A stretch of DNA of 20,926 nucleotides from Phoronis ovalis. Its lineage: Eukaryota > Phoronida > Phoronidae. The notes below the pieces were generated by a model. It was given only the letters and a program-made list of their open reading frames with translations, had not been told where the DNA came from and ran no database searches. Shown here piece by piece: positions 1 to 20,090 of this stretch. The DNA is taken from the NCBI GenBank assembly GCA_028565635.1, contig JAOXYB010108381.1, positions 1 through 20,926 of the forward strand, in the 5' to 3' direction. Both the position numbers and the translations under genes were made by a program. Position 1 is the first letter of the stretch. Each line of letters begins with the position of its first letter.

Positions 1-190
1 ACATACATACATACATACATACATACATACATACATACATACATACATTACATACATACATACATACATACATACATGCATACATGCATGCATGCATGCA
101 TGCATACATGCATACATACATACATACATACATGCATGCATGCATACATGCATACATGACATACATGACAGACAGACAGACAGACATACT
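1..190. repeat. Compound tetranucleotide microsatellite (ACAT / ATGC / GACA)
   Basis: A nearly pure ACAT repeat runs from the window edge to about 76, followed by interspersed ATGC and ATAC units to about 163 and a short pure GACA run at about 169-185. CA-rich sequence continues to about 226. The array probably extends left of the window. Long open frames here, rich in Met, His, Ala and Tyr, only reflect the 4-bp period and are not genes. Confidence 0.97.
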
Positions 191-1093
191 TACAGACGCA
201 CAGACACACCACACACACTCACACGCATATATATATTATTGTATGTTATATTCAGTTTCTTGTGTGAGATTAGAACTGAACAGGCTATCCAGTATGAATA
301 AGTAGTGATAAATAAATATATAAAGTAATTGATAGTTGAATAACAGTCATTTGCAGATATATGATATAGCTACATTGAGTGTAAATTTCAAATTAAATCT
401 GTAACAGCAACTCATCTCAGTGTGAACATTTATAAACACACTTCAACCTTTTTAGCTAAAATGATAAAATCAATAGCTATCAACAAAAGCCCCTTGTTAT
501 GGCATAGTATTGGCAACAGAGTTTAATAATATTTTATAGTCTTAAGTAATGAATTATTTACTGTTATTAAGCATCAACAATGTTCAATAAAAGTAAAAAG
601 ATTGCTCTTTCATATGGTATGTGATAGCAGCATTCACTGTTATTTCATTATGATAAATGTCAAAGGCTTCAGTTTTTTAGTAAATATGTGGTTGTCAAGC
701 ATTTAAGCATAATTAGCTTGTTGCCGTCTAGATTTGAATACATAAAAGCAAAAATTATGGTATATTGTTAACAAAATCAATTTGTTTCAGTTTTTCATCT
801 AAGTTTCTTTTAATATAATAGTAAGCCTATTTGAGGCTGGGTGCGAAACCACATTACTTTAAAATAAAATACATACATACATACATATAATAGCTGATTC
901 AGAAATTGCTTTAGTAAGAACAGTGTTTTACACACCACATATTCTCTGTACAAAAAACCCATTTCACTATCATTTGTGGAGGAAAGATCTGAATTTGTGA
1001 CTTTCTCACTTAGTTTGATTTCCCGCATGATACCTATATGAATATACATTACATGAATTCCCAGATTGAATTAAATATTAATTTTACCATTAG
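191..1093. other. Non-coding sequence upstream of the first visible CFAP36 exon (probable intron)
   Basis: AT-rich sequence with no frame resembling the missing N-terminal part of CFAP36. It ends in the acceptor at 1092-1093, so most of it is probably an intron of that gene. A small ATAC repeat lies at about 868-886. Nothing else recognised. Confidence 0.6.
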
Positions 1094-1204
1094 GTGTCAG
1101 TACTGCTTGAAGGTTTCCGTGAAGATGTAGGTCTATCGCATGAACAAACTATCAAAGCTTTAGCAGAAATGAACAAGAAAGCAGACCTTAGAGAAATTTT
1201 CCAT
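1094..1204 (+). CDS. CFAP36: CFAP36 exon (first visible), end of BART-like domain
   Basis: Acceptor CCATTAG precedes 1094 and donor GTAAGT follows 1204. The exon has 37 codons in phase 0 and starts VSVLLEGFREDVGLSHEQ. It aligns with the human segment around LLEGYLKEIGINEDQF. Exons encoding the more N-terminal residues are left of the window. Confidence 0.88.
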
Positions 1205-4200
1205 GTAAGTGAAAAATACTATATCATTTGTGAAGATATGCAAAACTAGTTAGTTTTGGACTGGGTAAACTCATATTTTAGAAACTGACCTTAAGTTTTT
1301 TTACAAAGAGTTTTTCATAAGATAAGACTTCTTGAGAACCAAAGCTTTCTCAATAAGAAAATCAGTAACTAGGCATGCTTTTAGGTTTCAAAAGAAACAT
1401 ACTTTCTGATTTGGATAAGACTGTTCATATTTTTTTAGGGATTATTTGAGCAAGTGTTATCTACGGAAAGTTTTAAGTTATTTGTGCGGCTTATGACGCA
1501 AAAAAATATTGAACTACAACAGCAGGCCTTATTACTTATCATGAAGCAAACCGGTACTTTGCCAGAATCATTCAAAAGTGAGAAGAAAGAAAAGAAAGTC
1601 GAAAGTCCACCCAAAAATACAGAAGTTCTGAAACCAGTGTTGCACAGTGAACAAGAAGTTTTTGAAGCTGTCCTAAAGTAAGTGTGCACCACAGGATTTA
1701 CATATTATGGGATACATGAGAAATGTTATTGCTGGTAGTCATATGTACTATCTCTAGTGTAGTTGTTAATGTTGTTGAGGAAGTTTTGAAAAATAAACTT
1801 GAGGAATAGATGATTGCTGCACTAGATAGCGTTAATGTCATGGATCCAATCAAAGCCCACAACTCCACAGTTCACTAACACAACGTAATATATGCAAATA
1901 GTCTGTTGCATGAACAGTACAAATTCACTTATTTCAGTTCACGCATGGTTGTACTTGCTATGTTATGCCTCACAGTATATTTTTAACACGTGAGGGGCAG
2001 CAAATATGAAAGTGGGTGCCATTGTTTCAATCTGGCTAGGTAAAAAAAATGTTAAGATCAGCTTTGGAGCTTCAGATAATACCCAGTCATAGTGCTGACC
2101 TGTTGAAAAATGACCCCTAAAGGAGTGATTACTTGTACATTGGAAATACACGCTAGTTTTGTATGTCGAGAGAACTCAGTTTTATTCTCTATGCAAGTTT
2201 GTAAACAAATTTTGCATAATGTGAATTTTGATCAGACTTGCACCCAATGAAGTGAAATGTTTAGCAATGAGCCTAACATAATGTCATATCTTCAAAAATT
2301 ACCCTTTTTGTGATTTTAGGCAAAACCTATCCACGTAACATTTGTAACACACCAATGGCTTTTAAAATTTACCTTTTTGCATGAAAATTTGTTGAAACAC
2401 GCTAAACCACTTTCATATTCCTTCCCCTGGGACAAATCTGATATGCATTTGATATTGATGTAAATATATTTAGGCAATCTGAGAAAGAGGCTGCAATTCA
2501 AAAACCTACAGAAGATGTAAAAAAGATTGCTGCTATTTCACAAAAAGAATCAGCTGCATTAGAAGATATAAAAAAGAAAGAAACTGAAAATATTCAAAAG
2601 GTAATTGTATTTTTTTTCTGGAACTTAAGTACAACTGCTGATGCCATAAGTACATCCAAGTCTTATACATTAATCATTTATAATACTCTAGTTAACTTTG
2701 AGACTCATGATAATTTCCGTCCAGTAATCAAATCACTGTCAATGTCAATCATACAAATTGTTCATGTGCATGTCTAAAGCCCCTCCTAGTATTACGTTGT
2801 ACATAATACATTTAGTATTTGTAATATTATAACAGACAATGAAAGAAATGACCATAGAAGATACACCTGCTCCAGCTGCAGCCCAGGTGTCTCTCTCTGC
2901 AGCACCGCCGTTAGCACCTGTCAAGGTAGGTAGGCTTGGAGAGAAATAAAACAATAAAATTTACACCATTGCTGCATGTAATTATAATGTTAAATGATAC
3001 ATTTTGCAAAATTAAAATTTGTATACTAAATACCCTTACTTGTACATTTTGACACTTATAACATTGATACAACATGATGTGCGACGTTGCACATGTTTTT
3101 TGATATCACACAAGTAGAAGTACGTTTCAAAATTGAGACTGCATTAATTCCTCCACTTTCTGAAAGACTGTTTCATTCTGAATAATTTTCCATCTTTGTA
3201 CTTAATCAGGCTGCTCCTAAACAGAGTCAGGCTCCACCAGCGAGTCGTCCTCCGCCCAGCAGCCAGTCATCTGCTTCTGCCAAAACCGTCAGTGGGGCAG
3301 ATGCAGCCAGCAGCTGGTTACAATCGGCATTGTCTGAGAGTAAGGATGCTTCACCAGCACTCAAAGCTGCAGCTGTAAGTACTGGATAGTTCATGCATAC
3401 CATTGTTTTTTTGCGTTGGTAAAAATTCATTTGGTGTCTGTTTATAATTCAAGTTTGTAAATACTCTCAGGAATCATCCTCTGCAAGCAAGGATCGTCTT
3501 TTCCTACTCTGGATGAACCCTAGAATAATTAGTACTATTTCTGTGTCTTTGACCTGTAGCAATTTCAGGCCTCTGATTTGGCTGATTCTAGCAGCTTTCA
3601 GCTCAAGTACACAAGCAGTATGGCTCTGTGCAGATATAAAGAATCTCTGCCCCCAAAAAATATTGATCCTCAGAAATAAATATATAAAGAAAAAAATCTC
3701 AAAAAATGACTCGCCTCTAGCAGGATTATCATCTTTTTATTCAGCTACATTTTTATGTCAAACAAACACAGATAAAGTTACTGTTTTAAACAATTTGACA
3801 GCATCAAACAAAAAAGGCTTTGGTAACTCTGATGTCAAGTGAGATTGGATATTTTAGTCTGGTTGACAGAGGTTCAGTGACACAACATTTTCAGTGCCAT
3901 AGTAATCATATCACACATTACTATCTATTAATTCCAAATGCATAATAGCTCAACAATGGAACAGAAAACAAATTCCATAGGGAATTTCAATCCCTGAGTA
4001 AAACCATGCCCCCCCCAACTTTGAGATTGAACAGCCTGAGAATAGAATATTTAAAACATAAATTTTTAGTTATGGAGGTGGTGATTGAAACAGTTTAAAA
4101 CAGAAGAGTAAGCCAATATTTCGGACTGTATGTATTTATTTACCTACGATGCAAGTAAAGTATATCCCACTCTCTTATGCCGCCCTGAAATTGCAAATTA

Positions 4201-5227
4201 TTTATATCGTTTTAGTGATAAAAATGATGAAATACTATTACTCAGCTTGAGTGATAGTATAGTGCCTAACAGGAATTCAAATTTCTGAATGTTCGTTTTT
4301 TTAGAAAGTTTGTGTTTTGCAAATTCCCATTATAAGTTCCCTATAGCCAATTATAGCTCGTAGTTTTACCTCTGCTGGTATAAGCCATAGGTAATAAAAC
4401 TAAGCCTCTTCTCATGTAGCATGCAATGAATATGAGCGGGACTCCAATTCCATGTTTATGCACATCATAAATACCTGAAGGGATAAGTTTACAGGTGATC
4501 ATAGTTATCACCATTTTTAGTCAATGTCTAAAGAGATAATTAAAGGTCATATTGAAATGAGCATTGCTTATTGTTGGCAATGGAGAATTATAACAGTGAT
4601 TTACAAAATAAGAACTTTCCTAAACAAACGGGACATTCGAAAATTATAAAATTTGGAATCCTGTTAGACTTTATATCACTCACGCTGATAAAAAATGGTT
4701 CAATCTTTTTCCACTAAATTGTTGAAAATAACATACGAATTTTAGGTTGACACGGGAGAGTGGGATGTATATAGGAACATATTGTGAGAATATTCCCTTA
4801 GCATTGCGAAGCTGTCAAAAATCAGTTTAATTGTGTATATGAACTTTGCATGATAACCACGTAGAGCGAAACAGAAGTTGCCTTTCAATTAAAATATTCT
4901 TGTTTGAAAAAGTAATTAGGCTCATTTTTGTAGGAAGCCATGGCAGGTTTATCGCCAGAAGAACTTCAAAGAAGACAAGAATTCTTGAAACAACAGAGAG
5001 ATAAGCTAGTTGCCATGAAACAAAAAGAGAGAGAAAAACAACTTAGTACAATTGAAAAAAGTCAAACAGGAGCATCAAGACCGAAATCTTCTCGTGCAGC
5101 AAGATCGGCTATGACAGGTGGGGGTGCTGCTGCACCGGCTACCTCAGCGGAAGACGAAAAGAGACTAGCCATGCGTAAGGCCATTGCTGCTCGACTTAAA
5201 AGTGAAGTAGTAGGTAAGAAAGATTGA
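1094..5227 (+). CDS. CFAP36: CFAP36 (CCDC104) C-terminal part, six exons, 5' end outside window
   Basis: Coding join: 1094-1204, 1439-1677, 2474-2600, 2836-2925, 3210-3374, 4934-5227. This gives 1026 nt, 341 residues plus TGA, in frame throughout with GT-AG introns. Local residues 1-60 match the end of the BART-like helical domain, with LLEGFREDVGLS and MTQKNIELQQQAL aligning to remembered human CFAP36 LLEGYLKEIGIN and MVQKNIEMQLQAI. Residues about 100-244 are a low-complexity linker, first Lys/Glu-rich, then Ala/Pro/Ser-rich. Residues 250-341 are the conserved C-terminal coiled coil (PEELQRRQEFLKQQRDKL) ending in KAIAARLKSEV. Known of the family: a ciliary/flagellar protein whose BART domain binds the small GTPase ARL3. 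Roughly the first 70 residues, including the start, lie upstream. It converges with PPP4R3. Identity is by remembered homology; exon edges are inferred without transcripts. Confidence 0.93.
1439..1677 (+). CDS. CFAP36: CFAP36 exon, last BART helix and start of linker
   Basis: A T-rich tract and TAG precede 1439; donor GTAAGT starts at 1678. The exon encodes 79 codons plus 2 nt, including LFVRLMTQKNIELQQQAL, the best conserved stretch in the visible part of the gene. A Lys-rich linker (SEKKEKKVESPPK) follows, then HSEQEVFEAVLK, which corresponds to the helix before the variable linker in human. Confidence 0.92.
1678..2473 (+). other. CFAP36 intron, no gene
   Basis: A 796-nt GT-AG intron with no coding sequence recognised. 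Positions 2003-2017 share 15 identical bases with the far right end of the window (20864-20878). An AGGGGCA at about 1994 and a TGACCCCT at about 2110-2120 are loosely inverted, so a small decayed element is possible but unproven. Confidence 0.7.
2474..2600 (+). CDS. CFAP36: CFAP36 exon, Lys/Glu/Ala-rich linker
   Basis: Acceptor TTTAG before 2474, donor GTAATT after 2600. The first base completes the split Lys codon from the previous exon. It encodes 43 codons of charged, helix-prone sequence (EKEAAIQKP, KKKETENIQK). Only the charge pattern matches vertebrate CFAP36. Confidence 0.82.
2836..2925 (+). CDS. CFAP36: CFAP36 exon, short Ala/Pro-rich linker
   Basis: Acceptor ATAACAG, donor GTAGGT, exactly 30 codons in phase 0, so it could be skipped without a frame shift. 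It encodes MTIEDTPAPAAAQV and a further Ala/Pro-rich stretch. No homology recognised; supported by frame, splice sites and coding-like composition. Confidence 0.75.
3210..3374 (+). CDS. CFAP36: CFAP36 exon, Ser/Pro/Ala-rich linker
   Basis: Acceptor TTAATCAG, donor GTAAGT, 55 codons in phase 0. It encodes a Ser/Pro-rich segment (PPASRPPPSSQSSASA) and then SSWLQSALSESKDASPAL. GC content is visibly higher than in the flanking introns. A 67-codon antisense open frame here is a shadow. Confidence 0.8.
3375..4933 (+). other. Last CFAP36 intron (1559 nt)
   Basis: The longest intron visible in this gene. Positions 3471-3842 contain a possible alternative terminal exon, listed separately. The rest is AT-rich with no other coding signal. 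A short inverted repeat (ATAGTAAT and ATTACTAT) lies at about 3900-3925. No transposon recognised. Confidence 0.7.
3569..3679 (+). CDS. Candidate alternative terminal exon of CFAP36
   Basis: After an AATTTCAG acceptor at 3561-3568 the sequence reads 36 codons and a stop in phase 0, the phase in which the preceding exon ends. The peptide begins ASDLADSSSFQLKYTSS and ends YKESLPPKNIDPQK. The TAA stop at 3677-3679 lies inside a canonical AATAAA (3675-3680), as could happen in a short alternative last exon. A competing reading uses the acceptor at 3461-3470 and stays open from 3471 to 3842 in another frame, giving an unconvincing hydrophobic tail. No homologue recognised; this may be chance. Confidence 0.25.
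   Translation, partial: ASDLADSSSFQLKYTSSMALCRYKESLPPKNIDPQK
4934..5227 (+). CDS. CFAP36: CFAP36 last coding exon, conserved coiled coil and stop
   Basis: Acceptor TTTTTGTAG precedes 4934. The exon encodes 97 residues and TGA at 5225-5227. PEELQRRQEFLKQQRDKL corresponds to the remembered human TEELRQREHYLKQKRDKL, and the C-terminal RLAMRKAIAARLKSEV to human LLKRRLLAEKLKEEV. Between them lies an Ala/Gly/Ser-rich stretch (GGGAAAPATSAEDE). An ATG at 4940 opens the frame but is internal to the protein. Confidence 0.94.
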   Translation, partial: EAMAGLSPEELQRRQEFLKQQRDKLVAMKQKEREKQLSTIEKSQTGASRPKSSRAARSAMTGGGAAAPATSAEDEKRLAMRKAIAARLKSEVVGKKD

Positions 5228-6624
5228 CTACAAATCTGTTATTACACTGCCACTAATATAAAATCAGTTAAGGGACATATATTGCAAGCAGTTTCCACTA
5301 TTAAAGGATGCACTCCCTTTATTCTGTGTGCAAGTGTATGTACTTCTACAATTGTGCAAGCTGGCTGCTGGGGTAAAATTTGCATATTTGTAAAAAAATT
5401 ACTGTCAACTGTAATAATAATCACAATCGTCAAATTGAGTCTAAGGTGATATCTTGTAATAGGAAAACGTTTAAAATTTATTAACAGCTAATGTCGTGGA
5501 TCGAGTTAAATGTTTTGCAATTCAAGTTTATTTTGATGTATCTTAGTTAAGGTTTTGAGCACATTTCCATATCTCCTCCAAATGTTGTATTTGTTATGTT
5601 CATTTAATGCAGTTTCATTCTGCTATACCTCATTGTTACCATGTGGCATATTCCTGTCCATGATCTGCATTCTAGGAGATTATTTTTATTATAGTCAGTT
5701 TATGCTGTTTGTTGTATGCAATTACGATATATCAGGTATTTCATAATTCACTGTTCCACTGATCTAAGATCCCTTTTTTTCAAAATACGGTGTTGCTATG
5801 ATATTAAAATTAATGTCTTGTTACATTCATTATTTGTTTAGCACTCGATGAGGAAAAATGGTAAGAAAAGTACACTCACATGTAGACTGCTGCACACTGT
5901 ACTGTACTAATGTAAAAAATTCCTTAAGTTATTTCTGGGTGATTTCATCTCTGTTTTCTATTTAAAATGAATGTTTTACTATCAAATCAAATTTCACAAG
6001 GTACTGTATTAAAATACTAACTTAATAAGGCAATGTTCTAAGTACCTTCTAAGCAAAAAGTAGCAATCATTTTGGTTTGTAATTAGGACTCTTTCTAGTT
6101 CTGTCACTGAGAGAACATAGTGAAGAAAAGTAAGGTTTGTGGGCTGAAAAATATCGGATAATTTTTCTTTTGAAAAGTTTCATATAACTTCGAGATTTTA
6201 ATGCAACATTTGTTTAGCAGCAACAAAGAAAAAAAAAATGTCCGCAATTATATACTAATAATTTTATATCCCCCCTAGTTGTACACCTGGGAAACTGCAG
6301 CTAAAAAGAGTTCTATTATTAACTAAAATGAGCACATTCTGGATATATGTACATTTTCATTTACATGCATAGTATTGTTTAATATTCTGTAACAACTAGA
6401 TTAGTACCCTGATGTGTAATCTAATATATTAAATGTTGTAAGCAATGGTTAAGCCAAGTGTCTATCCGTCCAATTACCGTTGTTCTATTAAATAGAGTGC
6501 TTTTCTATTCTTACTGCTTGTCTTTTGAAACTTATGGGGGCTTTATTACACAATTTATTCTATATATGTACAAAAGTACTGTTTATCATATTACTTATTG
6601 CTTGGAACCATCCTGTTTTGTTCG

Positions 6625-6630
6625 AATAAA
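6625..6630 (+). terminator. Possible CFAP36 poly(A) signal
   Basis: Canonical AATAAA about 1.4 kb after the CFAP36 stop, followed about 30 nt later by a U/GU-rich run (TGTTGTATTGTTAG, about 6660-6673). It is the first canonical hexamer with a good downstream element on this strand. Earlier ATTAAA variants exist at about 5803 and 6007. Confidence 0.4.
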
Positions 6631-9131
6631 AACATTCCATTCTAGACAAACCACTCCTCATGTTGTATTGTTAGACAACTGAAAGTTATCCAGATTATTG
6701 TAATTTGAAAATTAGCATCAAATGTAGTTTTATTTTTTGTCATCAGATAAATATAGACTTGTTACAACAAATCTGTGATTAATTATTGTACATATGTCGA
6801 TGTTTATTTTAACATATTTACAAAATATTGCTTGCAACTGTTGCATTCTTAGCTTATATTTATTGGAAATTCACATTTTTACCCTATGCTGTTGGTGTCT
6901 CGAAATTACGGAAGTTTTGCTCGTGGATATTAACATATTGGACTGGAGAATATTATTGGACAGAACACTTTTTTGCTAGGAAAACATGTGTGCAGGGAGG
7001 TGGAAAGTGTGATTTCATGATTCAGTTTCACAGATAATTAAAATTTGTAAATTGTTATTTAGGAAAATTCACCATGATCTGTAACTAGCTCCCTTTTTGC
7101 ACCTTGTAGATTCCTAAATTATGTAGCAACAGTAATATATTGGATATCTAAAAATTCAGCCAAAAGGGTATGCAGTATGCAGGTTTCCCTTTCAGCAGCA
7201 TTTCCAAAGGCCAGCAACTGTCATGAAACTTCAAAAAAGTTCAAAGGCATAAAATATTGTTTCCTGATTTTCAAACCCTTGATTGGTAATTGTAAGAAAC
7301 AGCTAGTAAAGTACAGTTTAAGGAAAGTATATTTATCAATATCTTTAATTATTATTGTATTTGATTATGATACATAAGACATCCTACAAATATCCTGTCG
7401 ACTATAAAACATGTTTCACATATTTAATTCATATACCTTTCTGTTTACACAGTTACCAGAAATAAATGTGCCAGTGTTAACCAAATTAATTTCTGTAAAA
7501 AATAGAGGTATCAAAATAATTGCAATTGTATTTTCTTTGCATTTGCTAGGTTGTTCAATACCTATTCTTTTACCCCATTCAGTATCAGAGGGTAATCAAA
7601 ATTCAAATTTTGAAATACTGAAGAAAGCTTAGCATAATGATTGTACTAGTTTAACCAGATTTAAATATTTTTGTTGAAAAAAAATTAAGTAGAACACATT
7701 TTTAGTCATTTGAGAGACATTCAATGTTTTTCTTTATTCCATCTTTTCTTTACTGTTTTGTTTCAAATAAATTCTCCGTTTAAATGTATTATAGAATATA
7801 TTTGGTAATGTCAGGACTAGGTTGTGTAATACAGCTTTTAATCATAGTCATTAAATAGTAAAGCCTCAAAATGCTGCATTTCACATAAAAAACTCTTCAG
7901 TGAAATATTCTTTTTTAGAAATGAATCACTTTAGCTATGTCGAGATTGAAAAATATCTTTTTAAAACTCCGACTTTATTTAATTTTAAACTTGGCACATT
8001 TATTTCCGGCCACTGTGTATATACACCACACACATTCTGCAAGCAACATAACATAATTTCTCATAATTGCATCTATTTTCCCAACAGTTTTTATAAACTT
8101 TAGGAAAGCACAATTTGCTTACTCTGCAGATAACGGAATTGGTTCCAATGTTTTCCAACAAAGTAGCAAAAAGGTGGATGTAAACAAACCTGATATACTG
8201 AAACATCAGTTGGTCCTTGCTAAGAAATCAACAGGAACCTAACTGAGTCATAGTTCGAGAAATAGGCAACACAGTAGATGGTTCAACATGATATACACAA
8301 GCATGATTTTATGATAGCAAGTGACAATTTGGTCAACTTATTTTAAAAGCATTTAGTATTTAAAAACTGGTCTCAATAACATAGTTTTCGGGAGGATGAT
8401 ACCTATTTAATGAGGATAAGTGTACAGCAAACCTAGTGGTTACTACATAATTCAGCAACGTTATTCTCACACATTACTCTTTATATGCCAGCATACATCA
8501 ATGATCAGAAAGACACACAACTGCTATAAGCTCAACAGATATGTTTAACAAATTGTTATTACATACAAAAAACAAATTTACTATATGTTCTGTTTAGCAG
8601 TCAAAAACAGTTGTGTTCGCTACTGCATGTGTTTTGGATATTGACAATTCAGAACACTACAAAGCTTTCCCAGGGATTACTCAGAAAAGATATCATTGCC
8701 AAAGCTTGAAAACATGCATACAGCGAGGCAGTACCAGACCAATGTTAATGTGGCGTTAATTTGACTCCATTTTATTATTTACAAAGAACGCCCATTGATA
8801 ACAAATTTACCACTGAGAATTGTACAATTTACACAGTAATACATACTTTGCAGCAGCTGGGCACACTCAGTTTCTTGGCCCGCCAGAAGTTAACAAAAAT
8901 ACATACATGTAAAATACACTGGAAATATACACTTCTAACTACTCTGTACACATTAAAATAAAAGTACTTGCAACACCTGAAATATTCATTTTCCTCTTTC
9001 ATTCAATTTACATGCTTCACCGCGCATGCACTGTTCTCATAAAATTTGAGGATGAATTGTACTCTTTATGTTTTGCAGGCTGGGACAAAACTGAGTATTA
9101 TTATTATAAATCATAAAACAATTAAGACATG

Positions 9132-9137
9132 TTTATT
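9132..9137 (-). terminator. Possible proximal PPP4R3 poly(A) signal
   Basis: TTTATT on the + strand is AATAAA on the gene strand, about 480 nt after the PPP4R3 stop codon, with U-rich sequence after it. Further hexamers at 8771, 7999, 7974 and 7733 could serve longer 3' UTRs. Confidence 0.35.
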
Positions 9138-9612
9138 TAGTACATACTTTTATGATTATGAATTGGGTATTTTACATAGTTTAAAATTTAATTTATGCAG
9201 TCTATCTACTGCTCTTCTGTATAAAAAGTATCTTTGGACCCAAATTATCTGCACAACAAAGCGGCACTTTAAATATACCTTTACAACAGTAACAGTGAGC
9301 AGGCATTAATCTTTTTCCATTATGTTCAATCACATTCCCCCATCTCGTAAACATTGATAAACCATTTGCCTTTACAAATAATGATAATGCCGCAGCATAG
9401 TAACCATATGTCAGTTGAATGGTTTTTTAAAATTGAGACATTACTGTTTTTAAAAGTTTTCAATGCGCAACTATTGTTTACTCAATACACACGCATCTTT
9501 TCTTGACTTTCTCCATCATATATTTAATTAACCATATATATATTCTTCTAACTGGAAATCGACAACACGTGGAGACTGGGAATTTAGAAAATATATCTAC
9601 AACTTTGAGGTA

Positions 9613-19045
<9,433 letters not shown>

Positions 19046-19369
19046 TTTGAAGATCCCCTCTCATTAAACAGGAGCTGGATCGATAATAGCCCAAGATGTT
19101 TCGGACTTTCTAGATATTACCGGTGGGGATTCACTAGATTTCGCCTGCATGAATCTGTCACCGTCTCTGTTTATCGCCTAGAAGTAAAACGAATAATTGA
19201 CGTACATACGTTCATCAAACAGCCGATATCTAACAGCGTTAACACTAATTTGTCAACCCAACTGTATATGATTAATGTCTTTAAGGCTAAAATACCGGTT
19301 AAAGATTTCAAGTTATATTATCTCCTAATTACTTCAGTTTTTGACTCACTTCATAGAAATAAGAGTCAT

Positions 19370-19390
19370 TCAAACATCTCTTTCCGCCAT
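19370..19390 (-). promoter_or_regulatory. Possible 6-codon uORF with YY1/ETS-like motif upstream of PPP4R3
   Basis: The gene strand reads CCAACATGGCGGAAAGAGA: a second ATGGC core with an adjacent GGAA ETS core. The ATG opens a 6-codon frame (MAERDV) ending in TGA, about 325 nt before the main start. Whether the transcript reaches this far is unknown; it could equally be a promoter element. Confidence 0.3.
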
Positions 19391-19908
19391 GTTGGATTCA
19401 CAACAAAATTTCTACGGGGTCTCGTATGCTAATCCACGAGCAGTTGCGGGAGTTTCAAAGATCTTCAAGGACCAGTCGATTTAATAATTTCCAGTTATGA
19501 CTTCGCGCTTTTCAAGTATATTTTTTACATATTTTTAAATGTTCAAAAAAAAAAATGTTTTTGTTTTGTATTTTAAATAGAGGCAAATGGTTGATCCCGT
19601 TGGTGAGCATTGAAGCCATCTAGTGGCGAAAAACAGGCAACCGTCAAAAAATACATTAGATTATACATAAACGAATATACTTCTCCATAAAGCGTTATAT
19701 GCATCCGTTGTGAATACTTTTCTTGAAATTATGATTATAGATCTCAGCCTTGGCTAATAAAAGAACGGCTTTTGAGATTCCCGATTTATTATCCCATCAG
19801 ATCCTTCTGATAAATCTTTTATAATGTTTGTTTCAGTTGCAAAATACTTTTACAGTATTATGGCATCCAATAAAAAAATTGGAAAATATATTGTCAGGCC
19901 CGTCATAT

Positions 19909-19943
19909 GGGGGGGGGGGTGCGTTGGGTGAGAACGCACCCCC
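19909..19943. repeat. G11 run and perfect 11-bp hairpin
   Basis: Eleven G at 19909-19919 lead into GGGGGTGCGTT (19915-19925), a 7-nt loop, and AACGCACCCCC (19933-19943). The stem is perfect. It sits at the edge of the degenerate tandem array that follows. Confidence 0.85.
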
Positions 19944-20090
19944 TTTTGAAATGGGAGGAACATATTAAATGATAACTCACCCCCTTTTGAAATGGGAGGA
20001 CCATTAATGTAATGTTAACCCATCCCTCTTTTGAATTAGTAACGCATCCCGCTTTTGAACTGACAGGAAAACACACACACCCTTTGGAAC
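19937..20090. repeat. Degenerate tandem array with CCCCTTTTGAA core
   Basis: Copies begin at about 19937, 19978, 20021, 20045 and 20076. The first two are nearly identical over CACCCCCTTTTGAAATGGGA and 41 bp apart; later copies are shorter and diverged (CATCCCTCTTTTGAA, CATCCCGCTTTTGAA). Uneven spacing suggests an old array or part of a mobile element. Confidence 0.8.

Larger units (their letters stand above)
5228..9612. other. Convergent intergenic / 3' UTR region
   Basis: About 4.4 kb between two opposing stop codons, AT-rich, with only short scattered open frames on either strand and none with recognisable similarity. It must hold both 3' UTRs. AATAAA occurs on the + strand at 6625, 7461 and 7766, and its complement at 7733-7738, 7974-7979, 7999-8004, 8771-8776 and 9132-9137. 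Transcript ends cannot be fixed without RNA data. No RNA gene or mobile element seen. Confidence 0.75.

Noticed and set aside
84-305. Two overlapping open frames rich in Met/His/Ala/Tyr
   Set aside because: Products of the 4-bp repeat read in different frames; no start context or homology.
191-1093. Search for the missing N-terminal CFAP36 exons
   Set aside because: No frame resembling the BART-domain N-terminus with usable splice sites; these exons probably lie left of the window.
1963-2151. Possible small MITE bounded by AGGGGCA and TGACCCCT
   Set aside because: The inverted ends are short and imperfect and no target duplication is visible.
3227-3430. 67-codon antisense frame over a CFAP36 exon
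   Set aside because: Shadow of the GC-richer coding exon on the other strand.
6794-7037. Overlapping aromatic, hydrophobic frames in the convergent region
   Set aside because: Typical of AT-rich random sequence; the two frames overlap and neither resembles a known protein.
9046-9309. 87-codon + strand frame
   Set aside because: Lies in the PPP4R3 3' UTR region, antisense; composition follows AT-rich DNA.
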